In this document: one piece after another, positions 17,401-26,248 of the stretch | Position numbering within the stretch: the first letter of the stretch is position 1 | Layout: each line of letters begins with the position of its first letter | Origin: Neoconidiobolus thromboides FSU 785 | Lineage: Eukaryota > Entomophthoromycota > Entomophthoromycetes > Entomophthorales > Neoconidiobolaceae | Direction of reading: 5' to 3' | Length of the DNA stretch: 26,621 bases | Assembly (NCBI GenBank): GCA_025603075.1 | Contig: MU626506.1 | Coordinates: 1-26,621 of the forward strand | Program-made: the position numbers and the translations under genes | The notes under the pieces: generated by a model | What the model saw: only the letters and a program-made list of their open reading frames with translations | Told to the model about the DNA's origin: nothing | The model's database searches: none

Positions 17401-19088
17401 CAATTGAAACGTTTAGTGAGTCTAAAGACGAAATAAAAGAAAGTGAAGAAGGTGGAAGCATCAAAGGATTAGAAAAAGATAAATATAACCCTGAAATTGT
17501 TTTATTGAATGATGATGACACAAAGTCTGATGAACCAATCAAGGAGCTAAGTATCAATCATAATAAGAAAAACGCTCGCATAAATAAAGCAGATGATAAG
17601 AAGACAGATATGGATAGCTCAGAATTGAAAGCAGAAAATGAAGTTGAGCCAATTGATGAGTTACAAGGCCAAAATAAGATAGAAGAAGAGTTAAGTTCCA
17701 TTAATCTGAATGAAAAGACAGTTAGTGAAAAGAATACTGATGATCAAAGTAAAGCAACTGAAACTAAGGAAGACAATGAAACTAAAGTTGAGAAAGGTAA
17801 TAGTGTTAGAGATGATAAAAAGGGAGGAGAGAGTTTAACAGCTAAAAGTGAACAATACAGCTTCAAAGCTTTAAATAAAGATAATGAATTGTCAACTGGG
17901 ATGAGTCGAAAATCAAGCTCAGCTAGTAATGATATAGAACAAGATACGCCTAAAGTTATAGAGCAAACTGATAAAATAAAATATAAAAATGATGATAATG
18001 AAGAATCTATTACGCCAATTGAAGCTACTAGTAAAACAAAGCAAGTTATTAATAAAGAAAATAATAACAACGAAACTAATAGTACAAATGAGCGTAACAA
18101 TAACCAAAATGATATTGAATCAATAAAGAGTAAACTTGAAGATTTAAAGCAAACAAAAAGCATATTCGAAAATTATGTTGACAAAAATAATGATGACGAA
18201 GATAAGGACAATGATTTTGAAAAGATAGAAGCCAAAGATTATAAAGGCAGCAATGAATCCTTAGATCAAGAGATACCAGTAAACACGAAACAAAGTGATA
18301 TAATTAGAGAATCTGGATTATCACCAGATAATATAAAGCCCGATGTTTATGATACCGTTAAAGAATTAGAAAATAACAAGTCGAAAAACCAAGAGCTAAA
18401 TGTATCAAAAGTGCCTAAAACAAAAGATATTAAAGATGAAGTAGAAGAAAAATCAGAGCCGAACTCACCTATACAAATCATTACTTTAGAGGATATCAAG
18501 GAAGACGATAAAGATAAATCAAGTAGTCCAAAAAATAAGCAAGATGAACAAAAAGATTCTTTAACTACTACTACAAGTAAAATATCATCTGAAAGCACAA
18601 AAGTTAAAGTTCAAGATAGCTTAAATACTGGAAAGTCAGTTAAAGATGAAAGTGAAGCTAAGCCGACTCAAAGTGAAAACGAAGATTCACCAAGTAAAGA
18701 ACCAGGTATAAAAGAAGACGTTGAACTTATTGAGCTCCCTCAAGATGGTGTCAATAAAGAAGAGGCTATCGTTGGAGAGAATGAGTCTACAGACTCACTT
18801 GGTGAAGTCATTGAAGCTGAGTTAGAGGCTGAAGAAGAAGACTATGAAATCATTGAATCTATTGAACTTACTGAGGAAGAAAATTTAGTTTTGATTGAAA
18901 AGATACAATTGCTTCTTACGGATGAGATGGAACAGTTGTATGAAACAGCTTATCAAGAAGTTGTAGTTGAGGTTGAAGATAGCTTAAAAGACCAGTTGAA
19001 GCAAAATGTGGAAAACATTAAACGGGAAGCTTTTAATGAAGAGTACCAGAGACTGGTAAAGAGTAGAGATGATGTTACGCTTTGTTAG
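14463..19088 (+). CDS. Giant charged low-complexity protein (1541 aa), unrecognised
   Basis: A single uninterrupted frame of 1542 codons, unusual here because all neighbours have introns. Residues 1-30 are Lys/Asn-rich and basic. Nearly all the rest is disordered-looking Lys, Glu, Asp, Asn and Ser. Residues about 460-770 contain degenerate repeats of roughly 45 residues built on a [P/A]-x-KD-x-TVKD-K-[DS] ... SS ... [LP]Q-x-[ST] ... pattern. The last ~100 residues (from about 1440) are acidic and then helical or coiled-coil-like, with more Leu, Ile and Val, ending VKSRDDVTLC. This C-terminal part is the only candidate folded domain. Three acidic-aromatic motifs, EEFEFIEH (F325), DNDFEKIE (F1252) and EDYEIIES (Y1461), fit the loose LIR/AIM pattern. 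No signal peptide or membrane segment is present. Long antisense frames here are shadows of the biased codons. Function unknown; scaffold, condensate or chromatin-type roles are possible. Confidence 0.85.
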   Translation: MGFKNKNKGKAKKNNNKNKSKQIKEKKEEIDINDPSPNTLLISEDQNDLNQDKNNESASDSSTPNNESSSESKDELSQDQTNKSNDEAKKLDLEGKDDSVSKNLFLIRESKDELIQDQSNKSGDKVEGSNKNVKDESNQDEIIKSENEVIISDEQLKSRQEKAKDPNNENKEQIIQKERNESNNESKKPSQAETEEKFTYSIMENKQTLSDNTMNSNNENRNKLIKDAFNESINNGNEMEKVQVVNPSSEIRNELNETVSENKESVQDKIKDFKNRDLTINEATDRNKSNNTQGDNKVDSSETKSYADMAKESEQGTKNEDSEEFEFIEHTLPSPSNGEIDENKETGKNGRALEAKAELEISNDNAKSRDKGSNDTAVKPELKALDNIHEAKTKGLDNNSVGSKSDETNENVIESKDKEPINATTKAKDEEPSTNIPSSENEDQNTKQVDKNSDSTQNTKESLPAKDTTTKDKNSTNNGKVSSTNGGPKISKSKDIEENDLTKDIISKDKDAGVESSPINENDPQTSEKEELQKNINKKPPIKDTTVEDKDGSKAETNSSDVNILKSTHKRDSQQITNKKELAKGTDVKGKMVPENDDVLQATKKEDTIQNIQENSPVKDITVKDDSGIKANTASSGGNVPQSTDNEGSKENINESPLPKENTVKSKDDIKAETVVNDNEFPEFSEKGNPKQIMEGKLLNKDASPEKKNNDKAESASSNDKALQDTENENSGLSRIEKLSANDTIVKDNSDKDKTVLSNNDSPLNNKLGKDTKDGRLAGDKKDSNDGDKNLIDVLSKNDSKPISETTIDEAKDNDSKASKKAKDLDLKSAESEKELEDKDNGSGNKVSNLDRKNDEEPIPISELKDQAEDKLNLTNESTETKGTEKDEVNKGVESTKYQGHVNTKSDENKELDSEPKLLKPDLKEDDDKVGSVDELLSDNKDSKEANTESSAKKDDEEPSASKSELHKNNLEDNSDDSKSIETFSESKDEIKESEEGGSIKGLEKDKYNPEIVLLNDDDTKSDEPIKELSINHNKKNARINKADDKKTDMDSSELKAENEVEPIDELQGQNKIEEELSSINLNEKTVSEKNTDDQSKATETKEDNETKVEKGNSVRDDKKGGESLTAKSEQYSFKALNKDNELSTGMSRKSSSASNDIEQDTPKVIEQTDKIKYKNDDNEESITPIEATSKTKQVINKENNNNETNSTNERNNNQNDIESIKSKLEDLKQTKSIFENYVDKNNDDEDKDNDFEKIEAKDYKGSNESLDQEIPVNTKQSDIIRESGLSPDNIKPDVYDTVKELENNKSKNQELNVSKVPKTKDIKDEVEEKSEPNSPIQIITLEDIKEDDKDKSSSPKNKQDEQKDSLTTTTSKISSESTKVKVQDSLNTGKSVKDESEAKPTQSENEDSPSKEPGIKEDVELIELPQDGVNKEEAIVGENESTDSLGEVIEAELEAEEEDYEIIESIELTEEENLVLIEKIQLLLTDEMEQLYETAYQEVVVEVEDSLKDQLKQNVENIKREAFNEEYQRLVKSRDDVTLC

Positions 19089-19153
19089 GGTTATGTTCGC
19101 TAGAGATGATGATTACTTTATATAAGGGCATTGCTTAGTTAAAATATTTTTAA

Positions 19154-19258
19154 TATGGGAGTGGTTTTTTTGACTTCATTATTTTTTCCATTTTTTAAGT
19201 GCTATTTAAGCGGAAAAATTGTTAGTAAAATTGTTAGACACAAAAATACATCCCCATA
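19154..19258 (-). mobile_element. MITE family A, copy 9 (well preserved)
   Basis: It runs from TATGGGAGTGGTTTTTTTGAC to AAATACATCCCCATA, with the core GTGCTATTTAAGCGG. Both ends include the TA. It sits 66 bp after the stop of the giant acidic protein, so it may lie in that gene's 3' UTR. Confidence 0.87.
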
Positions 19259-19598
19259 TCTTTTTAAATAAAAATTTACACTACTTTGGAGAATTTTTAT
19301 TTTTTAATTTTAACTACTGCTTTTTTCGTTGAAGTTTAAAAGATGTTAAAGTATAAAAATGGACATAAACTCTAAATTTATTATAACAAGCTTAACAATT
19401 TAAAACAAAATAGAAATAATTATTTTTTTATAGTTTAATATTAAAGTGCAAAACTACATGACTTGATCAAGAATAAAAAAGCCATACTTGTAGCATACGG
19501 AATCTATAGTTGCTTAGCTGATAAAATAAGGACCTAGACGGAAATAAGAAGGTTTGAAAAATTTATGAAAAAATTACAAAGTTGAACTCGGATCCAGT
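19259..19598. other. Intergenic region between convergent genes
   Basis: About 340 bp between MITE copy 9 and the NOP56 stop codon. I see no gene. It must hold the NOP56 3' end. Confidence 0.5.
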
Positions 19599-21187
19599 TT
19601 ACTCTGATTTATTCTTCTTGCTCTTCTTCTTCTTGTCTTTTTTACTTTTACCTTCGGTATCCTCTAATTCACGCTTATTGCTCTCTTCTTTCTTTTCTTT
19701 CTTTTCTTTTTTATCCTTCTTTTCTTTCTTTTCTTTCTTTTGTTCTACTGGGGCTTGGGCTTTTTCTTTACCATTTACTTCAACATCCTCTTCAGGACCT
19801 TCTTCATTCATCCACTCTTCAAGGGCACCCTTCATTGTTTCAGTATTCTTCAATGGTGTGGCACCAGCTTCATAAAACTCCAATCTGTTTTCGACTTGTT
19901 TCTTAAGAGCTTCACCAAACTTGGTGGTTGGTTTATCAATGAAACAATCGATACGGGAAGCCATTGAACATTTGTTGGCAAGGAAGCGAGAAATCCTTCC
20001 CTTGTTTTTAGTACCAGCACGCCCAATGAAGGAAGAGTGATAGATAAGTCCATATTTTGGTGTGTTACCTTTGGTTTTTAAAGCACGGAAAAGGGCTTTT
20101 TCAGCACCAAGAATTTGTACGGTGGAAGCTGGATATTTGGATAAATTGGTTAAGGAACCAGCATGGGAAATAAGACGTGCACCAACTACTTCACCAATCA
20201 AAGCTGCAAGATTAGGGGCTACATGGTTCATCTTACTGATAAGGTATTCATGAAGGTTTTTACGGTACTTAATGATATTGACTACTCGAACTGCAAAACT
20301 TTCAATATTTGCAAGATCAAATTCACCAATATCAGTTCCCATAGAAGAGCGTGCAGCGTCAAGAATTTGACGAGAAACGCTTTCATCATCAGTAATTTCA
20401 GTTAAACCTTCTAAATCTTCTTCAGTAAGACGACCTTTGTTTTTAATGAATTTAGCTAATTGAGCATATTGTGAATTATCTTTAACAATTTTGCTCAACT
20501 CAGGGAAATGCCAAGAGTACCATTCACGGATACGCATAGTGAAAGTATTGACATCTTTATCTAACTGATCGAGAAGAGCAATAGATTGAATGATCATATT
20601 GTCAGAACGGTTAACATTGAACTTAACTTTAGCACGAGAATAAGAGTGACCTAAACCAAGTTGTGCCTTTTCCATATCACTAGTCTTAAGTTGACTTAAA
20701 AGATGATCAAGATGATAACGGACACCACGAACAATTTCAGCTACCATTTCATTGGATACACACTCAACACCAACTGTGGCTTTGACTGAACCTGCTAAAT
20801 TTTTTTCACCTACACCAAGGGTTACTCCCTTCAACTTTTTTGGTAAATTTAATAATAAAAATTCTTTTAAAGTCTCGTTACAGATACCTAAGTTTTAACT
20901 TAATAACTATTCATATAAATAGAGATATTCTTACCTTCGGAAACATCATTAGCGTTTTCTAAAGCTTCAACGGCGGTTTTGAATGGATTAAAAGACTTTA
21001 GTTGAACAGATTTACCAAACTTGGTTAAGTCTAATACATCCTTTTGGATACCCTCCGTAGTCATTGCAATGTCTTCGGATTGGACACGTTGGAAAAGAGC
21101 ATACCCTCCAGCAGTTTCGTATAAAATAAAATCAACCTTAGGAATTTAGATTTTATACAGGTTTAATAAGATAGTTTTAGTTACCAT
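19599..21187 (-). CDS. NOP56: Nucleolar protein Nop56, box C/D snoRNP core subunit, 3 exons
   Basis: Nop56 is a scaffold of box C/D snoRNPs that methylate rRNA, and it acts in the nucleolus with Nop58, fibrillarin and Snu13. The gene reads complement(join(19599..20887, 20935..21136, 21185..21187)), 497 residues. Exon 1 is only the ATG. Exon 2 begins [15 protein letters not shown], which aligns with the very N-terminus of yeast and human Nop56, and carries [19 protein letters not shown]. The coiled-coil region has [19 protein letters not shown] and ALLDQLDKD. The Nop domain at about 304-380 contains [40 protein letters not shown] and [15 protein letters not shown]. The C-terminal KKE/KKD tail from about 447 is typical of Nop56/58, and the residue choices favour Nop56. 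The first intron (21137-21184) ends in AAG instead of the usual YAG. Confidence 0.95.
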
Positions 21188-21333
21188 TTGCGTTAGTGTC
21201 TATTTTCTATAGTTTTAAATTAGATTTTGGGGCTAATTTGACAGTAGTCGAATACTAAAAAAAATACAAGGAATTGGAATTTTTTATTTCCTTTTTCTGG
21301 AAACTCGGGTTTGAGCTTAAATTATGGGATTTT

Positions 21334-21444
21334 ATGGATTTAGACGAATTAAAATTGGCTTTGGTTCATTTGCTGAGAAAATTGATTAGGATAAAATATT
21401 TTTTAGATGATGTGAATAAAACAATTTTAAATTTAACTAAATAG
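21334..21444 (+). CDS. Possible small ORF (36 aa) divergent from NOP56
   Basis: The ATG at 21334 opens MDLDELKLALVHLLRKLIRI and continues to a stop at 21444. The frame is also open upstream to about 21258, 62 codons in all, which is long for stop-rich DNA. The product would be one amphipathic helix. It lies 147 bp from the NOP56 start on the other strand. No family is recognised, and chance or a 5' UTR reading is a serious alternative. Confidence 0.2.
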   Translation: MDLDELKLALVHLLRKLIRIKYFLDDVNKTILNLTK

Positions 21445-21823
21445 AGGCGATATATGATAATTATTAATATCAAACAAAAATATTGCTAAAGAATAGTTGA
21501 TGAAAAACATTGATATTTGATTCATTTCAATAGAGATTCTAAGTTTTTTTATCATTGATATTGTGGTTCAAACTTACTTTTTTATACACAATATCAGTAT
21601 TATCTAGTAACAATGTAATGTAAACGCAGCTTTTATAAGAATAGTATTTAATTTAGGGTGCATGAAGCACCGAAATTTTATCTTTGTTTTATAATTTTTA
21701 TTAAATTTTATATTTAACCTTTATCTAAAACGAAGCTAAACATATACTATTAAATATACTAGGAGAAGGTATCAAAAATAAACTTGAGTAACTTGACTCA
21801 AAAATCAGCTAAAGTAATTTAAA
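21445..21823. other. Intergenic AT-rich region
   Basis: I see no gene or repeat here. It separates the Zn2Cys6 gene's 3' end from the NOP56 promoter. Confidence 0.5.
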
Positions 21824-23806
21824 CTATGGATGGCTACCACAAAATTTTTTATCCCCTAAAAAACCCAAACTTGTATCACGATTGAAGCCTTGAAATATTG
21901 GCCATAATTTCGAAAGTTCAAAAATTTTTGCCTTACACAATTTTACAAACTTCATTCCCTCTTCCCCTTTGTCCAAAGTAAATGGATAGGTGGCCCACTC
22001 TAAATTGAATACATTACCAAAATGGATATGGTAAAACAAATGGAAGCTTTCAGTCTTTGTATCTTTTTTTAGCTTGTTTTCAATCGCTGTGATAAATTTG
22101 TACAGCCTAAGCCCTAATTTTTTATAATCGGTAGCGAAGTCAAGATGCTGGATTAGTTGGTCATCATCTTCACTTGTTGAAAAAGTGGTTTTTAAGCCAT
22201 AAACTAAGCATAATAAAGAGAGTCGGAATGTATTAGCGGATAAACAAGATAGCAGAAAAGGATGTTCAATAGTATTCACGCTACACGCCATGACTGATTC
22301 TGGAGTAAAAGAAAACATTTCGCACCTTGCTAAACCATTTAGCTTGTTTAGACTTGCATCCACCTTTGCTTTAAGTTCATTTATATTGGCATCAGGTAGC
22401 TTTGATTGCTCTTTGATAGTTATCAATCGAAAATGTTCTTCCATCAAGTAACCAGTTATAGAAGTTATTTTATGATGAATAAGTCTGGAAAACTAAAATG
22501 AGTTAGTTAGAATTGGTTGCTTTGATAATACTTACCAAATCATCAGGCATACCTGTATTATTCTTTAGAGAAAAATTCAGATCTGGTAGCCCTAAAAAAA
22601 TTGATGTTGAAACCGACGATGGCCTTGAGTAATATAATGAAACCATTCTATCTTGCGCTACACATCTAACCCACGTAATATAACTTTCGAGTTGATTGGT
22701 AATGAATAGCTCATTCTGGCACATATTCTCAGATAAATGTAAGCTTAAGATTTGACCAATGCTAAAAAAATTAATTTTTAAACTATTTAGTTGTATTTCA
22801 CTTACCGAACACCTTCCACTAATAACTATTAGCATCTTAAAAAGAAAAATAGAGAAAAATCTTACTATTGGTTAACGAAGACTGATACACTTCCCCATTT
22901 CCCATTTCCAAAAACATACACACTGATAATGCTTGCACTATTTCTAGGCTAGGTTCATACTTGCCTTCTTTAATCATACTTTTACATATCCTGTAATAGC
23001 TATTGTTTTTTAATGAAATATAAGGCAGCTTATTTAAACAATTATAAAGATTCAAAACAGCTGCACAGAGAGAATACTTTAGTATCATTGACTGGACCGT
23101 CTGCGACTTCAAGAGAACGGGTTCCTTTTCTGGAGCAATTAAGTACTCTGCTCGGTTTTGAAATTTGAAAAAAGTTTCTACAAGTTCTAGATGGGTTTTA
23201 AGTTTATAGTTATTTTGGTTGGGTTGTTACAATCAAAATCTTACCTTTTATATTATCTAAACTACACATTGATTGTGCAGTAGTTAATGCCTCTGGGGAC
23301 TCAGATTCCATATTATTAAAGTCATGAATTGATTGTGTGGTATTTAATGTTTCTAGATTTCTAACACTTACGTTATTGTAATTGCGAGTTGATTCTGTAG
23401 AATTCGATGCTTTTGAAGAGCCACTATGCGGCCCAACTACTTTCTCAAACGATTTAGAAGTCACATTACAATATTTATAACCTGATTGGGAATCGTTTGA
23501 TGCTGGAGAAGGACTATTAGTATTTGTAGTGACGGTGTCATTATGATGTGAAGGACTGATAGCGTCTATAGACATATCACTGTTAGGTTGCAAACCAACT
23601 ACTTTCTCAAACAAACTTTCAAGTCTTGCATGTTTCATCTTCAATCGATGAAAAAAATCCCTTCTATTCTTTGCTCTTGATTGAGCGTCTTCTTGGACAT
23701 AGATACAACTCACTTTTCGCTTTGAGCATATACCACAAGGATTTTCCCGATCACATCGCGTCTTACTCTTTTGACAAAATATACATGCTCTTTTAGTACT
23801 CGCCAT
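21824..23806 (-). CDS. Zn2Cys6 fungal-specific transcription factor, 5 exons
   Basis: The gene reads complement(join(21824..22492, 22536..22761, 22806..22818, 22866..23186, 23245..23806)), 596 residues. The binuclear zinc cluster is perfect: Cys8, 11, 18, 24, 27 and 34 in C-x2-C-x6-C-x5-C-x2-C-x6-C spacing. A short basic helical linker follows, then a Ser/Asn/Thr-rich region (75-187) with internal repeats (FEKVVG twice; LETLNTTQSIHDFNN against PEALTTAQSMCSLDN). From residue 188 the fungal_trans regulatory domain begins (LVETFFKFQNRAEYL), including EGVRIGQILSLHL and the stretch ITWVRCVAQDRMVSLYYSRP. Exon 3 is only 13 nt. It is the one choice that joins both neighbours in frame and restores the G-x-R-x-x-x-x-x-LHL pattern. 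Target genes are unknown and the flanking genes do not suggest a regulon. Confidence 0.9.
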
Positions 23807-24302
23807 TAAATAAATTTGCCTCTTTTCTATCTTTTTAAATGTCTATTGAGTTACCGTTAATGTTGACTAAACTACTGAAATTATTGTGATTTAGTCTATG
23901 ACAACTTTTTTTATGCTTGACTATTTCATTTCATTTCATATTAGAAATTTGAATTAAACATTGGTTTCAGGATAAATGTTTATCCGTCTTCCGGCGATTT
24001 TGGTAGCTTGCTATTGTTTATAATTATTAAAGACTAAGAAAGCGACTATTATTTATCTAGTTATTTATATTCACATCTTTTTTGTTAATTTAGCTAATTG
24101 TACCACTTGCAATAATTATTAATAAATTAGACGAACCTAATTAAATTTTTAGCATGACCCCTCCTCCTGCTTTATACTTTTAAAATAAATTTTTAAGTAT
24201 TTAAACCGAAAACAATTATTTTCCATTTTTGATCTATAAAAATATAAATTAACTATAGTGTTTAAAAACCTGTGCTTTTTATTTAGCCTTAATAGATGGC
24301 AT
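23807..24302. other. Upstream region of the Zn2Cys6 gene
   Basis: About 500 bp of AT-rich sequence, presumably the regulator's promoter. I see no recognisable motif, and no paired CGG triplets that would suggest autoregulation by a zinc-cluster dimer. Confidence 0.45.
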
Positions 24303-24340
24303 GTGGGAATATTTTTTTGATTTATTATTTTTAAGCATAG
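24303..24340 (-). mobile_element. Possible MITE family A remnant
   Basis: The start GTGGGAATATTTTTTTGATT followed by TATTATTTTTAAGC resembles the left 30 bases of the inverted family A copies. The right half is missing or unrecognisable. Confidence 0.35.
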
Positions 24341-26004
24341 TGAGTAAAAATGGATAAGTATCACTTTGTCCCATTCGTACTGGCAATTTTAGGTGTATAA
24401 AGGAATAACACAAAATATGATTGCAACAACAAGTATCTTTTAAGTCTAAAAGTAAAGGCTATTTTCAAATAGTTCTTTTTAACTAATGCAATTGTATTGT
24501 CCCAGTCTTTTGAAACTCATAAAACTGCCAGTGTGAATGAGATAAACCTAATAATGATGTAAAAAAACATCCGCTTACGGATTTCGAAAATTTAAACCTA
24601 ACACAACTAAAACACTTTTGTTGAATTTTTTAAATCTAATTTACTCAAATTATTCACACTCCTATTGTGTTTCTGCTTTTATATGACATGGACTACTTAC
24701 AAAATCCATACCGGCTTTTCATTCTCACTAGAACCGCTAGTCCCCTCCATTCAGTTTATGTTTATTGAGTGGGGTATTGGTTGGGAAACCGATTTTGATT
24801 TACTAAATTAGGTTGACCAAAAATTGTAAAGGTAGAGATATCCTGTCTTTATGACCAAATACTCCTTTTTAATCGTTTGTACCATAAATATTGTTACCTA
24901 GGAGCTCACTACCAAGAAATTAAAGAAAATCACTCAACTTATTGAGAAATAAGCAAAAGCTGTTTAAAATATTGCTCCATTCATAAATTCAAAGACAATG
25001 AAATAGAATAGTTGTTTTATTACACTTCTAAAAAAATGTAAGTACAAAGCATTAATTGCTTAATTCAAAGCTGTAACTAACTTGGTAATATTATGTCAAA
25101 ACGACAGTCCGTTATTTTAGCATTTTGGGGTTTAGAGGCTTAAATACAGAGCTCAAAAAACTTTTAAAGTTAAATCGATATCCTTTAACTAATTTAAAGC
25201 TATAATAACAAAACAAATCTTTATCGAGACTAGGTAGTAATAGTATACGATCACTTTAAATGGTAATATCATACAGCTTCCTTATATACCTCTACCCAAA
25301 AAATAAACTGTAAAGCTTATTAAAGCTTTCATCTTTTTTGGCTTTTTATAAAAAAACTTATTTAATGTTTTTGTTTTTGTTAAACTTGATTGTGTTTTTT
25401 AAAACATACCATAAAAATCTGTATTTATAATACAAGAAGTAAACAGAATCAACTAGTATTATTTACTTTGAGAAGATAGATTACAAATACTAAATCAAAT
25501 AGTGCCGCCAGATTAAAGTATACATTGTTAATTCACATTGCCCACCAAATACTATATATATTTAAACAAATCATATTATTCTTAGTATATTAATACTATA
25601 TACGGTTTAACACTGCTATAAGAGCTACTATTTAGCCCATTATTTCAGTATTAATTTTTTTACTGCTGATATAAGTATTTTTTCAAGACATTTGTTAGCT
25701 AAAAAGGCAAAGTTATCTTTAAAATTTTAAAACGGCCTTTTTAACCAAATCGAATACTAAAGTTTTCGAAAAACTCTTAGCATTGGGCTGGTTCAATGTG
25801 TCTCCGGTCCTCACTCAATACCTCTTCTTCTGTTAATATACCTCGCTTTCTCTTCCTTCTTATCATTTACTCTCTTAAATAAATCATATGGTTCGTTAGG
25901 ATGTTGAATAAAAAACATCTTTTCAGAAGCTTTTAATCCAACATTTTATTTATCCAGCCATTATATTTTTAAATTAAACTATGGACACGAAAACAACACT
26001 ACCT
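24341..26004. other. About 1.7 kb without a convincing gene
   Basis: Only fragments are visible. A minus-strand exon-like piece at 24701-24750 starts MEGTSGSSENEKPVWI and ends at a GTAAGTAG donor. Short minus-strand frames near 25800-25920 are Arg/Lys/Glu-rich. None assembles into a supported gene. This may be decayed gene sequence. Confidence 0.45.
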
Positions 26005-26108
26005 TATGGGTATGTTTTTTATGGCTTCATCGCTTTTTCCATTTTCAAGTACTATTTGAGCGGAAAAATTCTGAGTAAAATTCTTAAACACAAGAATACA
26101 TTTCGATA
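26005..26108 (-). mobile_element. MITE family A, copy 10
   Basis: It runs from TATGGGTATGTTTTTTATGGC to AGAATACATTTCGATA, with the core AGTACTATTTGAGCGG. The right end has lost two of the conserved C bases. Confidence 0.8.
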
Positions 26109-26248
26109 TATTATTTTTTAAATTTTGATAAAATAGCTAAATTATTAAGTAAATATTATATGATAACCTTAATTTTTTGATTTTTGATTTTTTCATGTTT
26201 TTAATAATAAATTATAATATTAGTATTTTATTTTTATTAATTATTTCT

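Noticed and set aside
15626-18598. Long minus-strand open frames (up to 248 residues, Ser/Leu/Phe-rich) inside the giant acidic gene
   Set aside because: They are antisense shadows: Lys/Glu/Asp/Asn/Ser codons read backwards seldom give stops. Their composition mirrors the plus strand, and they have no domain, start context or splice logic.
19582-20405. Plus-strand open frames over NOP56, including one Phe/Ser/Leu-rich frame at the 3' end
   Set aside because: They are opposite-strand readings of the KKE tail and the conserved Nop domain. The minus-strand protein is unambiguous.
25840-25935. Short minus-strand frames rich in Arg/Lys/Glu in two phases
   Set aside because: Both are under 40 codons, overlap in different frames, and no splice choice joins them or links them to other exons.
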